A stretch of DNA of 21,877 bases from Avoscillospira sp945864925. Lineage in GTDB: Bacteria > Bacillota > Clostridia > Oscillospirales > Oscillospiraceae. The notes below the pieces were generated by a model. The model was not told the DNA's origin and ran no database searches. It saw nothing but the letters and a program-made list of their open reading frames with translations. The position numbers were made by a program, and so were the translations under genes. This document shows, one piece after another, positions 14,600 to 21,868 of this stretch; position 1 is the first letter of the stretch, and each line of letters begins with the position of its first letter. The DNA is taken from the NCBI GenBank assembly GCA_945830595.1, contig CALZZH010000018.1, positions 1 to 21,877 of the forward strand, written 5' to 3'.

Positions 14600-15886
14600 A
14601 TGCGAACTGTTGATTTGATCGAGAAAAAACGCAACGGCGGCGTCCTCTCCGACGAGGAAATCCGCTTTCTGATCGGCGGCTATACCGACGGCTCCATTCC
14701 CGACTATCAGATGGCCGCCTGGGCCATGGCGGTGTGGTTCCGGGGCATGGACGACCACGAAACCGCTGTCCTCACCGACGCCATGATGCGCTCCGGCGAC
14801 ACGGTGGATCTCAGCTGCTTCGGCAATCTGTCCGTGGACAAACACTCCACCGGCGGCGTGGGTGACAAGACCACCCTGATTGTGGCCCCCATCGTGGCTT
14901 CCCTGGGCGGTAAGATGGCAAAAATGTCCGGCCGGGGCCTGGGCCACACCGGCGGCACTGTGGACAAGCTGGAGTCCTTTGCCGGCTTCCGCACCACCCT
15001 GACGGCGGAGGAATTCCGCACCCAGGTGGAGGACATCGGCGTGGCCGTCATCGGCCAGAGCGGCAATCTGACGCCGGCGGACAAGAAGCTCTACGCCCTG
15101 CGGGACGTGACGGCCACCATTGACTCCGTGCCTTTGATCGCCGCCTCCATCATGTCCAAAAAACTGGCGGCAGGCGCCCACTCCATCGTCCTGGACGTGA
15201 AATGCGGCTCCGGCGCCTTTATGAAGACCGAGGCCGACGGCCGTGTCCTGGCGGAGAAAATGGTGGCCATCGGCAAGGCCTGCGGCCGCAATGTGGCGGC
15301 CCTGATCACCAATATGGACATCCCCCTGGGCCACAACGTGGGCAACGCCCTGGAGGTTCTGGAGGCGGTGGAGGTGCTCAAGGGCAAGCCCGGCGACCTG
15401 CGGGAGATCTGCGCGGCCCTGGCGGCCAACCTGCTGTCCCTGTGCCACGGATGGAGCCCCGAGGAGGCCCATCGCCGGGTGCTGGAGGCGTTGGATTCCG
15501 GAAAAGCCCTGGCCACCATGGAGGCTTGGATTGCGGCCCAGGGCGGCGACCCGGACTTTTCCAGACTGCCCCGGGCGTCCGTGGTGGTACCCGTCCTGGC
15601 CGACCGGGACGGCTGGCTGATCCACATGGACGCGGCCCAGGTGGGCGTCAGTTCCTCCATGCTGGGCGCCGGCCGCATGAAGAAGGACGACCCCATCGAC
15701 TACAGCGCCGGCATCGTCCTGGAGAAAAAGACCGGTAATTTGGTGCGCCGGGGAGATGTGCTGGCCTGGCTCCATACAAGCGACGAAGCCCTGGTGTCCG
15801 ACGCTGAGGCCCGGTTCCTGTCAGCGTTGACCTGGGGCGACGCGGCGCCGGCGCCGCAGCCGCTCATCTATGACATTGTGCGCTAG
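14600..15886 (+). CDS. pdp: Pyrimidine-nucleoside phosphorylase
   Basis: The enzyme cleaves uridine, thymidine or deoxyuridine with phosphate to the free base and (deoxy)ribose-1-phosphate. The 428-residue length matches the Bacillus Pdp type. KHSTGGVGDKTTL (81-93) binds phosphate and SGRGLGHTGGTVDKLES (110-126) is the family signature. R168 and K187 stand at the positions of the base-binding Arg168 and Lys187 of Bacillus Pdp. The start is fixed by GGGAGG (14588-14593) 6 nt upstream of the ATG; the open frame extends upstream but crosses the hairpin. It sits between the nucleoside importer and uridine kinase, giving the catabolic branch of salvage. Thymidine phosphorylase (DeoA) is the alternative name; the substrate range cannot be separated by sight. 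Confidence 0.96.
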   Translation: MRTVDLIEKKRNGGVLSDEEIRFLIGGYTDGSIPDYQMAAWAMAVWFRGMDDHETAVLTDAMMRSGDTVDLSCFGNLSVDKHSTGGVGDKTTLIVAPIVASLGGKMAKMSGRGLGHTGGTVDKLESFAGFRTTLTAEEFRTQVEDIGVAVIGQSGNLTPADKKLYALRDVTATIDSVPLIAASIMSKKLAAGAHSIVLDVKCGSGAFMKTEADGRVLAEKMVAIGKACGRNVAALITNMDIPLGHNVGNALEVLEAVEVLKGKPGDLREICAALAANLLSLCHGWSPEEAHRRVLEALDSGKALATMEAWIAAQGGDPDFSRLPRASVVVPVLADRDGWLIHMDAAQVGVSSSMLGAGRMKKDDPIDYSAGIVLEKKTGNLVRRGDVLAWLHTSDEALVSDAEARFLSALTWGDAAPAPQPLIYDIVR

Positions 15887-15897
15887 GGGGATTGTTC

Positions 15898-16524
15898 ATG
15901 TCTGACATCATGATTATCGGCATCGCCGGCGGCACCGGCAGCGGCAAGACCACCCTGGTGAAGAACCTGATTGCCCGCTTCGGCGAGAACATCACGGTTC
16001 TGAGCCATGACAACTACTACAAGGCCCACGACGACCTGACCTACGAGGAGCGGAGCCTGCTGAACTACGACCACCCCGACGCCTTTGACACGGACCTGAT
16101 GATCGAGCATCTGAAGCTTTTGAAGCAGGGCCGCTCCATCCACTGCCCGGTGTACGACTACACGGTGCACAACCGCAGCAGCGAGGTGACCCTGATCGTA
16201 CCCACCCGGGTGATTCTGGTGGAGGGCATCCTGATTTTCGAGAACCGGGAGCTGTGCGACCAGATGGACATCAAGATTTTTGTGGACGCCGACGCCGACG
16301 TGCGCCTGTGCCGCCGTATCAAACGGGATGTGAAGAAGCGGGGCCGCACCATCGAGTCTGTCATCGCCCAGTATCTGGACACGGTAAAGCCCATGCACGA
16401 GCAGTTCGTGGAGCCCAGCAAGAAAAACGCCAACATTGTGGTGCCCGAGGGCGGCAAAAACCTGGTGGCCCTGGACATGATCATGGGCCGCATCCAGCGC
16501 CATATTGACGGCGGAACCGCCTGA
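15898..16524 (+). CDS. udk: Uridine kinase
   Basis: Uridine/cytidine kinase makes UMP or CMP using ATP or GTP. The 208-residue protein has the P-loop GGTGSGKT (11-18), the SHDNYYK substrate segment (36-42), NYDHPDAFD (57-65), YDYTVHNR (86-93), Walker B-like VILVEGIL (105-112), and the LID arginines in LCRRIKRD (137-144). ATG 15898 has AGGGGG 7 nt upstream and is preferred over a TTG at 15892. It lies 11 nt after the phosphorylase stop and ends at a strong shared terminator, so it closes the uptake/salvage cluster and supplies the anabolic branch. Confidence 0.96.
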   Translation: MSDIMIIGIAGGTGSGKTTLVKNLIARFGENITVLSHDNYYKAHDDLTYEERSLLNYDHPDAFDTDLMIEHLKLLKQGRSIHCPVYDYTVHNRSSEVTLIVPTRVILVEGILIFENRELCDQMDIKIFVDADADVRLCRRIKRDVKKRGRTIESVIAQYLDTVKPMHEQFVEPSKKNANIVVPEGGKNLVALDMIMGRIQRHIDGGTA

Positions 16525-16533
16525 CCAACAGAA

Positions 16534-16576
16534 AAAATCCCCGGAGGACGCGTCCAGGCGCGTCTCCGGGGATTTT
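16534..16576. terminator. Bidirectional rho-independent terminator between convergent operons
   Basis: AAAATCCCCGGAG(G)ACGCG (16534-16552) pairs with CGCGTCTCCGGGGATTTT (16559-16576), an 18-bp stem with one bulged G. It is followed by TTTT GTTTTG on the plus strand and by a T-run from the A-tract on the minus strand. It serves udk and the convergent lipid kinase gene. Confidence 0.93.
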
Positions 16577-16582
16577 GTTTTG

Positions 16583-17476
16583 TCAGGGGACCAGAATTTC
16601 CACGGCTTTGTTGCAGTTGCGCAGCTCCACGGAGGACACGGCGCCGCCGAATTCGCCGTCCAGGGTCCATTTTACCGGAGCAGGGAATTCGAACCGGATA
16701 TGGTTGGTCTGGAAGGTATAGAAGAAGCTGGGATCAAACTCCCGCTTCACCAGCAGGGTGCCCAGGGCGTTGAGATCCTGGAGGGTGGTGATGTTCTTGG
16801 CCACGATGACCTCAGAGAGGCCGTCGTCTAGGGAGACGTCCTTCATGGTGGCGGAAGAGGCCCGGAAGCCGCCCACACTGGTGGTGGAGCACACCAGGCC
16901 CAGGAGCACCTCGTCCTCGATGACGGTGCCGTTGACCTCCATGCGCATGGGAATGGGACGGATATCCCCCAGAGACTTGGCGCCTTTCAGCAGATAAGCC
17001 AGGCGGCCCAGAACCCGCTTTTCCTGCTGCGGCGTTTCGTAGGCCACATCGGTGAAGGCGCCGAAGCCTGCCACATAGGTGAACCACCGGTCCGGGCCGA
17101 AGCGTCCGATGTCGATGCTCTGGGGGTGACCGGAAATCACATTCCGGGCGGCCTCCACCGGATCCCGGGGAATGCCCAGGGTGGTGGCCACATCATTGCA
17201 GGTCCCGCCGGGGATATAGCCCAGAGCCGGCCGGTTTTCCAACTGCATGAGACCGGAAACCGCTTCGTTGAGAGTGCCGTCTCCGCCGGCGCAGACCACC
17301 AGGTCATAGCTGCTGCCCTCCCGGGCGATCAGTTCCGTCAGGTCCCGGGGACTCTGGGTGGGGTGGACGGTGACGTCGTAGCCTCCGGCAGTCAGTACGT
17401 CGATCATATCCATCAGATGATGACGCAGCTCCATCTGTCCGGCCCGGGGATTCACGAAAAAGAGAAGTTTCTTCAT
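16583..17476 (-). CDS. Diacylglycerol kinase family lipid kinase (DgkB/YegS type)
   Basis: The protein has 297 residues and a DAGK catalytic fold. Visible motifs are FVNPRAG (7-13), AGGDGTLNE (63-71, nucleotide loop), PGGTCNDVATTLG (89-101), LDDG (216-219) and LDGE (272-275, catalytic acid region). Such enzymes phosphorylate diacylglycerol or a related lipid at the membrane, recycling it into phospholipid synthesis. The exact lipid is not readable. ATG 17476 starts the canonical KKLLFFVNP segment. There is no strong ribosome site before it, but the gene lies only 22 nt after the PpiC gene stop on the same strand, so translational coupling is likely. It is the last gene of an envelope-related operon. 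Confidence 0.94.
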   Translation of the reverse strand: MKKLLFFVNPRAGQMELRHHLMDMIDVLTAGGYDVTVHPTQSPRDLTELIAREGSSYDLVVCAGGDGTLNEAVSGLMQLENRPALGYIPGGTCNDVATTLGIPRDPVEAARNVISGHPQSIDIGRFGPDRWFTYVAGFGAFTDVAYETPQQEKRVLGRLAYLLKGAKSLGDIRPIPMRMEVNGTVIEDEVLLGLVCSTTSVGGFRASSATMKDVSLDDGLSEVIVAKNITTLQDLNALGTLLVKREFDPSFFYTFQTNHIRFEFPAPVKWTLDGEFGGAVSSVELRNCNKAVEILVP

Positions 17477-17498
17477 AGCTGCTTGATGGCAGGGCAAA

Positions 17499-18998
17499 TT
17501 ACGATTCCGCCTCGGTGGCCGGCGCCGAAGGCGCCACGGCGTCCAGCAGAATGGCCTTGCTCAGATCGATGACGTTGGCATAGCTGTTTGCCAGCTCCTG
17601 GCGGTCCTTGGCGGCAATTTCACTTCTGCACAGGTCCTCCGCGGCCATTCTCCAGTAGATATAATCGCCCTCGCCGGAGAAGAACATGATGTGATAGCCG
17701 TAAGAGGTCTTGACGATGCCGTGGTCGCCGGCCTGGCGGCCATCGGCAAAGCACCAGTCGTTGAATTCCGTGACCATCTGGCCGGGGTACACGTCCTCAT
17801 ACAGGCCGCCGTTGGCGCTGCTGCCGCCGTCGGTGGAATATTCGCCGGCCAGCGCTGCAAAGCTGTCCTCCGTGGCCTCGCCGTCCTGCCACAGCTGGTA
17901 AATCCGCTGGGCCTCCGCTTCGGCGGCCGCCCAGGCTTCGTCGGTGATGGTGGCGGAACCGTCCTCTGCCGTGCTCTGCTCCGGCTGGATCAGGATGTGC
18001 CGCACATTGATCACATTCTTGTCCACCTTGGTGATGCCATAATTGCTCTGGATGGTGCTGGCGTTGGCGTCATAGTAATCTTCCACATCCTGGTCCGTCA
18101 CCTCCAGGGCCTCAGCCAAATGGCTGGCATAGAGGTTGGCCAGGAGGGTGGCCTGCATATAAGCGCGGTAGCTGTCCACCGTGGCGCCGGGGCCGGCATA
18201 GTCCGCCACGAACTGCTCCACGTCGGTGTAGCCATACTGGGCTGCCATGGTTTCCAGATCCGTCACCTGATCAATATAGGCCTGATCCTCTTCAGACGGG
18301 GTGAAGCCCTTTGCCTGGGCATCCTGGTACAGGGCGGACACCTGCCGGAACATTTCCACGGAGGCGTCCAGGAAGCTCTGCTGCCAGGTGGAGGACTGGT
18401 CCATGGCCAGCTGCTCGTCAAAGCCCTTGGAGGTGTCCATAAAGAAGCTCAAATAGCTGCCATACATGTTGTAGAAGGTATAGATCTGGTCGTTATAATA
18501 GTACTGCAGCTCCCGGTTGGTCAGCTTCTGGTCGCCGCAGACGGCCACAATTTCATCCATCCAGGCATCCAATTCTGCCGGATCCACAGTTACAGCCTGT
18601 CCGTCTTTGTCCAGGTAGGAATAGACGGCCTCACCGTTTTCGTCAGTCTCATAATGGATGGAATAGGAGGGATAGCCATAGGCGTTGATGTGGTGGATGT
18701 CGGTGGCCGTCAGGCGGTTTCCTGCCGATGCGGCATCCTCACCGTCAATGGTTTCCGCATCCATTGCGGGGGCCTCCTCCGACGGGAGCTCTTCAGGCTT
18801 GCGCAGGCCGAAGAACAGCCCCACGCCCACTGCTGCAATGACCACCACAGCGGCAATGCCGATGATCAGCCCATGCTTGTTCTTTTTCGGGGACGGCTCT
18901 GCCGCCGGTGCGGCCTCCTGGGACATGGACGCACCGCAAGCGGAACAGACGACTGCGTCATCCTCCTGAACTGCGTGGCAATGCTCACAGATTTTCAT
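17499..18998 (-). CDS. Membrane-anchored parvulin-type peptidyl-prolyl isomerase with N-terminal zinc ribbon (PrsA/SurA-like)
   Basis: The protein has 499 residues in this order: a zinc ribbon C4-x2-C7...C18-x2-C21; a low-complexity linker; one membrane segment at about 43-64 (LIIGIAAVVVIAAVGVGLFFGL); an acidic linker; a SurA-N/PrsA-like helical chaperone region at about 150-315; and a PpiC rotamase domain at about 332-440 (INVRHILIQPE...FAALAGEYSTDGGSSANGGLYEDVYPGQMV.EF...G...IVKTSYGYHIMFF). Topology should put the ribbon in the cytosol and the foldase outside. ATG 18998 is chosen because it directly precedes the first CxxC; a GTG at 19007 would add three residues. The upstream gene encodes a shorter paralogue of its chaperone region. 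Extracytoplasmic protein folding is the likely role. Confidence 0.92.
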   Translation of the reverse strand: MKICEHCHAVQEDDAVVCSACGASMSQEAAPAAEPSPKKNKHGLIIGIAAVVVIAAVGVGLFFGLRKPEELPSEEAPAMDAETIDGEDAASAGNRLTATDIHHINAYGYPSYSIHYETDENGEAVYSYLDKDGQAVTVDPAELDAWMDEIVAVCGDQKLTNRELQYYYNDQIYTFYNMYGSYLSFFMDTSKGFDEQLAMDQSSTWQQSFLDASVEMFRQVSALYQDAQAKGFTPSEEDQAYIDQVTDLETMAAQYGYTDVEQFVADYAGPGATVDSYRAYMQATLLANLYASHLAEALEVTDQDVEDYYDANASTIQSNYGITKVDKNVINVRHILIQPEQSTAEDGSATITDEAWAAAEAEAQRIYQLWQDGEATEDSFAALAGEYSTDGGSSANGGLYEDVYPGQMVTEFNDWCFADGRQAGDHGIVKTSYGYHIMFFSGEGDYIYWRMAAEDLCRSEIAAKDRQELANSYANVIDLSKAILLDAVAPSAPATEAES

Positions 18999-19031
18999 GT
19001 TGTACACTCACTTTCTTCACGGAATTCGTCT

Positions 19032-19796
19032 TTATTCGTACAGGCCTGCCGGCGGGGTCAGCACGGCGGCGCTGTAGTTCACCTGGAAATCGTATTGGCT
19101 GCAGATGGCCCGGAACTGGTTCTGATAGGTTTCGTTCCGCAGGTCCTCCCGGACGGCGTCCAGCCATTGGTCCTCATCCTCCGGATCGTAGCCGCTGTCC
19201 TCCTCATATTCTCCCCGGTGCAGCTGGAAATAATCCCGGACCTCCTGATCCGTGGGCTGAATCTCCTCCAGCAGATGGTCGGCGTAGGCCGCCGCCAAAT
19301 GGGCGTGATAGAGGTAGGACTCAAAGCTCTCCCGACTGGCGCCGCTGCCGTAGCTGGCCTGCAGATAGGCGTCCAGGGAGGCATAGCCGCCCGTCTGGGC
19401 CGCCGAGGAGAAATTCACCAGCACCTGCTGATAGGTGCCGGCGTAGTCCTCCGGCATGGAGAACCCCTCCGCCTGGGCCTGAAATACCATGGACATGGTC
19501 TGGCGGACGGTGTCCAGAGTTTCCTCCAGCAGATAGTCCTGCCAGGTCTGATCCTCGGACCAGGGCTGCTGGTCCAGGGGACGGGAGAAATCCACAGTGC
19601 CGTCCAAATAGCTGCCATAGGCCTCGGAAAAATAGAAATACTCGCTCCAATAGTAATAGGCCAGCTCCGTATTGTCCAGAGCATAGTCCCCGCAGACAAG
19701 CACCGGCCCACGGCTGCCGGAGGCCAGGGCGATGCAGGCCACCACCAGCGCCAGCAGACATCCCACTGCCGCCGGCGCGATCCATTTGCGCTTCAA
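19032..19796 (-). CDS. Exported SurA-N-like chaperone protein lacking a PPIase domain
   Basis: The protein has 254 residues with a basic N-terminus (MKRKW) and a hydrophobic segment (8-26) containing VVAC (18-21), which fits a lipobox, so it may be a lipoprotein with C21 as the anchor. The rest parallels the downstream PpiC protein: VCGDYALDNTELAYYYW (34-50) matches VCGDQKLTNRELQYYYN, with shared 'YGSYL', 'QAEGF/QAKGF' and '...TDQEVRDYF/TDQDVEDYY' steps. It stops where the PpiC domain would begin. Start choice: TTG 19796 has GGAGG 7 nt upstream; ATG 19820 (adding MSFRGGRVL) has GAGG only 2 nt away. Both remain possible. It is the first gene of the minus-strand operon, 33 nt before the PpiC gene. 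Chaperone function is inferred from paralogy. Confidence 0.85.
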   Translation of the reverse strand: MKRKWIAPAAVGCLLALVVACIALASGSRGPVLVCGDYALDNTELAYYYWSEYFYFSEAYGSYLDGTVDFSRPLDQQPWSEDQTWQDYLLEETLDTVRQTMSMVFQAQAEGFSMPEDYAGTYQQVLVNFSSAAQTGGYASLDAYLQASYGSGASRESFESYLYHAHLAAAYADHLLEEIQPTDQEVRDYFQLHRGEYEEDSGYDPEDEDQWLDAVREDLRNETYQNQFRAICSQYDFQVNYSAAVLTPPAGLYE

Positions 19797-19829
19797 GACC
19801 CTTCCTCCCCGGAAACTCATATCCTCACT

Positions 19830-19858
19830 ACTCTACCACACGCTCTGGTTTTTTGCAA
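19830..19858 (-). promoter_or_regulatory. Candidate promoter of the foldase/lipid kinase operon
   Basis: On the minus strand TTGCAA (19858-19853) and TAGAGT (19835-19830) are spaced by 17 bp (4 of 6 matches each). Transcription would begin close to the ATG at 19820, which favours the TTG start at 19796 for translation. Confidence 0.45.
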
Positions 19859-20013
19859 TTGCCGGGGCGAAAACAATTTGTGAACAATGAAAATCCCACC
19901 TGACTCCACGGCCCGGAAAGGAGGAAACCCAAACAAAACCAAATTTTCGTGCATTTTTGGCCTTGGCGCTCTTGCTTTCCCGGCGGTTTTGTATTATTCT
20001 TTAAGGGAGGTAC

Positions 20014-20055
20014 ATGATCGGCCCCCGGGCCGTCGAAAAGGAGATCACGCTATGA
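20014..20055 (+). CDS. Possible 13-codon upstream ORF coupled to metV
   Basis: AAGGGAGG (20003-20010), then ATG at 20014 and a 13-residue peptide MIGPRAVEKEITL ending in TGA at 20053-20055. The stop overlaps the metV start (ATGA at 20052-20055), and the metV ribosome site AAAAGGAG lies inside the small ORF. A compact palindrome, CGGCCC-CC-GGGCCG (20019-20032), is also inside. This is the layout of a coupled leader peptide, but the spacing of 3 nt is short and the ORF may be chance. The nearest -10-like box (TATTAT, 19992-19997) would start transcription at about the ribosome site. Confidence 0.35.
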   Translation: MIGPRAVEKEITL

Positions 20056-20699
20056 TTATTACGCAAAAGAAACCGATCGAAGAGCTGATGGCCATGATCG
20101 GCGACGCCAAGCGCATCGGCATCGTCGGCTGCAGCAGCTGCGCCACGGCCTGCGCCACCGGCGGCGAAAAGGAGATCAAGGCGCTCAAGGATTATCTGGA
20201 GGCCCATGGCAAGACCGTGGTGGTCACGGGCGTGGCGGAGTACTGCTGCATGAACCTGGGCGTCCGCGGCACCCTGAAGCCCTTCCAGAACCAGAACCTG
20301 GACTGCGTCGTGGGTATGTCCTGCGGCGACGGCGTGCAGGTCATCGCCAATAACATCAACGTTCCGGTCTACCCCTCCAACAACACCATGTTCCTGGGCG
20401 AAGCCAAGAAGCTGGGCCTGTTTGAGGAGGCCTGCCATCTGTGCGGCAACTGCGTCCTGGGCACCACCGGCGGTATCTGCCCCATTTCCCGCTGCGCCAA
20501 GAGCCTGGTCAACGGCCCCTGCGGCGGCGCCAAAAACGGCAAGTGCGAGGTCAATCCGGAGAACGACTGCGCCTGGGTTCTGATCTACAACCGCCTGAAG
20601 GGCCTCAACCAGCTGGAAAAGCTGTCCCAGACCCGGGAGGACAAGGGTTATCAGGATGTCGCCTATCCCAGAACTGTCAACATTAGGGGGAAGAAGTAA
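20052..20699 (+). CDS. metV: MetV: methylenetetrahydrofolate reductase C-terminal-type zinc/cysteine protein
   Basis: The protein has 215 residues and is the cysteine-rich partner of MetF in anaerobic Firmicutes. It shows C27-x2-C30-x3-C34 (GCSSCATAC), C65-C66, C91, then C128, C131, C134, C143, C148, and a GPCGG motif around C157 with C165 and C173. These form the zinc/Fe-S sites of the family. In acetogens MetV associates with MetF and links methylene-THF reduction to an electron donor. The start is fixed by AAAAGGAG about 8 nt upstream. The stop overlaps the metF start by one base (TAATG), supporting a stoichiometric complex. The AT-rich 190-bp region upstream has no strong promoter; an in-frame extension to 19887 lacks a ribosome site. 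Confidence 0.93.
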   Translation: MIITQKKPIEELMAMIGDAKRIGIVGCSSCATACATGGEKEIKALKDYLEAHGKTVVVTGVAEYCCMNLGVRGTLKPFQNQNLDCVVGMSCGDGVQVIANNINVPVYPSNNTMFLGEAKKLGLFEEACHLCGNCVLGTTGGICPISRCAKSLVNGPCGGAKNGKCEVNPENDCAWVLIYNRLKGLNQLEKLSQTREDKGYQDVAYPRTVNIRGKK

Positions 20700-21625
20700 T
20701 GAGCCTGTTAGAGAAAGCACTGGAAAGCGGAAAGTTTGGCGTCACCGCGGAAATGGCGCCCCCCAAGGGCTACGACTTCTCCGAGCAGCTGGAGGCTGCT
20801 GCGCTGCTGAACGGCAAGGTTCACGGCATCAACGTCACCGATATGCAGTCTGCCAGCCTGAAGGCCACCTCTCTGGGCCTGTGCGCCAAGCTGAAGCTGG
20901 CCGGCTATGAGCCTATCCTGCAGATGACCGGCCGCGACCGCAGCCGTATGGCCATCATGGGCGACATGCTCTCCGCTGCCGCCTTCGGCATCGACACCAT
21001 GCTGGCTCTGACCGGCGACCACCCCACCGTGGGCGACTGCCCCAACTCCAAGCCGGTCTATGACCTGGACTCCGTGGGCATCCTGCGGATGCTCTCCACC
21101 ATGGAGATCACCGGCAAGGACTGCGGCGGCAATGACCTGGCCCAGACCCCCAAGTTCTACAAGGGCGCCTGCGTGACCCCGGTCTATGAGCCCATTTTCC
21201 TGCAGATCAACAAGCTGCGGCAGAAGGTGGATGCCGGTGCGAAGTACATCCAGACCCAGGGCATCTTTGACCTGGAGCAGTTCAAGCGCTTCCTGGACGA
21301 AGTGGACAAGGCTGGCATCAAGACCCACATCATGGCTGGTATCATCCCCCTGAAGGCCGCCGGCATGGCCCGGTATATGAACGAGAACGTCCCCGGCATC
21401 GCCGTGCCCCAGCACATGATCGACCGTCTGGCCGCCGCTGCTGCGGAAGGCAAGGAGAAGGGCGTCAAGGGCCTGCCCATGCAGATGGGCATTGAAATGG
21501 CTGCCGAGATGATTGCCCAGATCAAGGATCAGCACCTGTGCGATGGCGTCCATATCATGGCCATCGGCGCAGAGAAGAATGTTCCCACCATCCTGGAGAA
21601 GGCTGGCGTGCAGATCGAGCTGTAA
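20699..21625 (+). CDS. metF: 5,10-methylenetetrahydrofolate reductase
   Basis: MetF is an FAD-dependent TIM barrel that reduces 5,10-methylene-THF to 5-methyl-THF for methionine synthesis or the methyl branch of the Wood-Ljungdahl pathway. The 308-residue protein has the early EMAPPKG strand (conserved Glu18), GINVTDMQSASLK (about 44-56), the QMTGRDRSR segment, ALTGDHP (conserved flavin-binding 'lTGD.p') and the late 'AKYIQTQGIFD' and 'IMAGIIPLK' strands. It overlaps metV by one base, with AGGGGGAAG upstream. No corrinoid protein, ACS or other folate genes are in view, so methionine synthesis and acetogenesis cannot be separated from this window. Confidence 0.95.
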   Translation: MSLLEKALESGKFGVTAEMAPPKGYDFSEQLEAAALLNGKVHGINVTDMQSASLKATSLGLCAKLKLAGYEPILQMTGRDRSRMAIMGDMLSAAAFGIDTMLALTGDHPTVGDCPNSKPVYDLDSVGILRMLSTMEITGKDCGGNDLAQTPKFYKGACVTPVYEPIFLQINKLRQKVDAGAKYIQTQGIFDLEQFKRFLDEVDKAGIKTHIMAGIIPLKAAGMARYMNENVPGIAVPQHMIDRLAAAAAEGKEKGVKGLPMQMGIEMAAEMIAQIKDQHLCDGVHIMAIGAEKNVPTILEKAGVQIEL

Positions 21626-21660
21626 TCCATTGGCATAGGGTCAAAAGCCTCCCCAATGGA
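21626..21660 (+). other. Inverted repeat directly after the metF stop
   Basis: TCCATTGG (21626-21633) and CCAATGGA (21653-21660) are perfect 8-bp arms around a 19-nt loop, starting one base after the stop codon. There is no T-run after it. It could be a 3' stabilising hairpin or a protein site. The following AT-rich stretch to about 21750 shows no gene. Confidence 0.45.
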
Positions 21661-21752
21661 GCGTTGCCATAAGAAAACATGAGAAAATCCACTAAAATCA
21701 ATGTTTTTTAGGGCAGCGGAAAATGAGGCGCGGTACAAAAACCAAATATTGC

Positions 21753-21795
21753 ACAGAAAAAGGGTGTTGTCACACATGACAGCATCCTTTTCTGT
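21753..21795. terminator. Imperfect long hairpin downstream of metF
   Basis: The left arm from ACAGAAAAAGGGTGTTGTCA (21753-21772) and the right arm TGACAGCATCCTTTTCTGT (21777-21795) pair over about 18 positions with a G-T pair, a bulge and a CACA loop. The T-rich right arm and the following TTTCTG give weak terminator character. It probably acts with the terminator just after it. Confidence 0.55.
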
Positions 21796-21804
21796 TTCTG
21801 GCCC

Positions 21805-21838
21805 AGCCGCAGATCTTGAAACAGTCTGCGGCTTTTTT
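21805..21838 (+). terminator. Rho-independent terminator
   Basis: AGCCGCAGA (21805-21813), an 11-nt loop, TCTGCGGCT (21825-21833), then six Ts (21833-21838). It would end the metV-metF transcript before the next gene. Confidence 0.87.
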
Positions 21839-21868
21839 CATGCCCAAATTCAGAAAGGAGGCGACGCT

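Noticed and set aside
17691..19883. Long plus-strand open frame opposite the two foldase genes
   Set aside because: Val/Gly/His-rich antisense product with no motif; the minus strand has a PpiC domain, zinc ribbon and membrane helix.
19887..20051. 55-residue N-terminal extension of MetV
   Set aside because: No ribosome site at 19887, unusual composition, and AAAAGGAG sits at the right distance from ATG 20052.
20000..20051. Tetrahydrofolate or SAM riboswitch before metV
   Set aside because: I looked for a conserved folate or SAM aptamer in 19859-20051 and saw no matching core; only a short GC palindrome is present.
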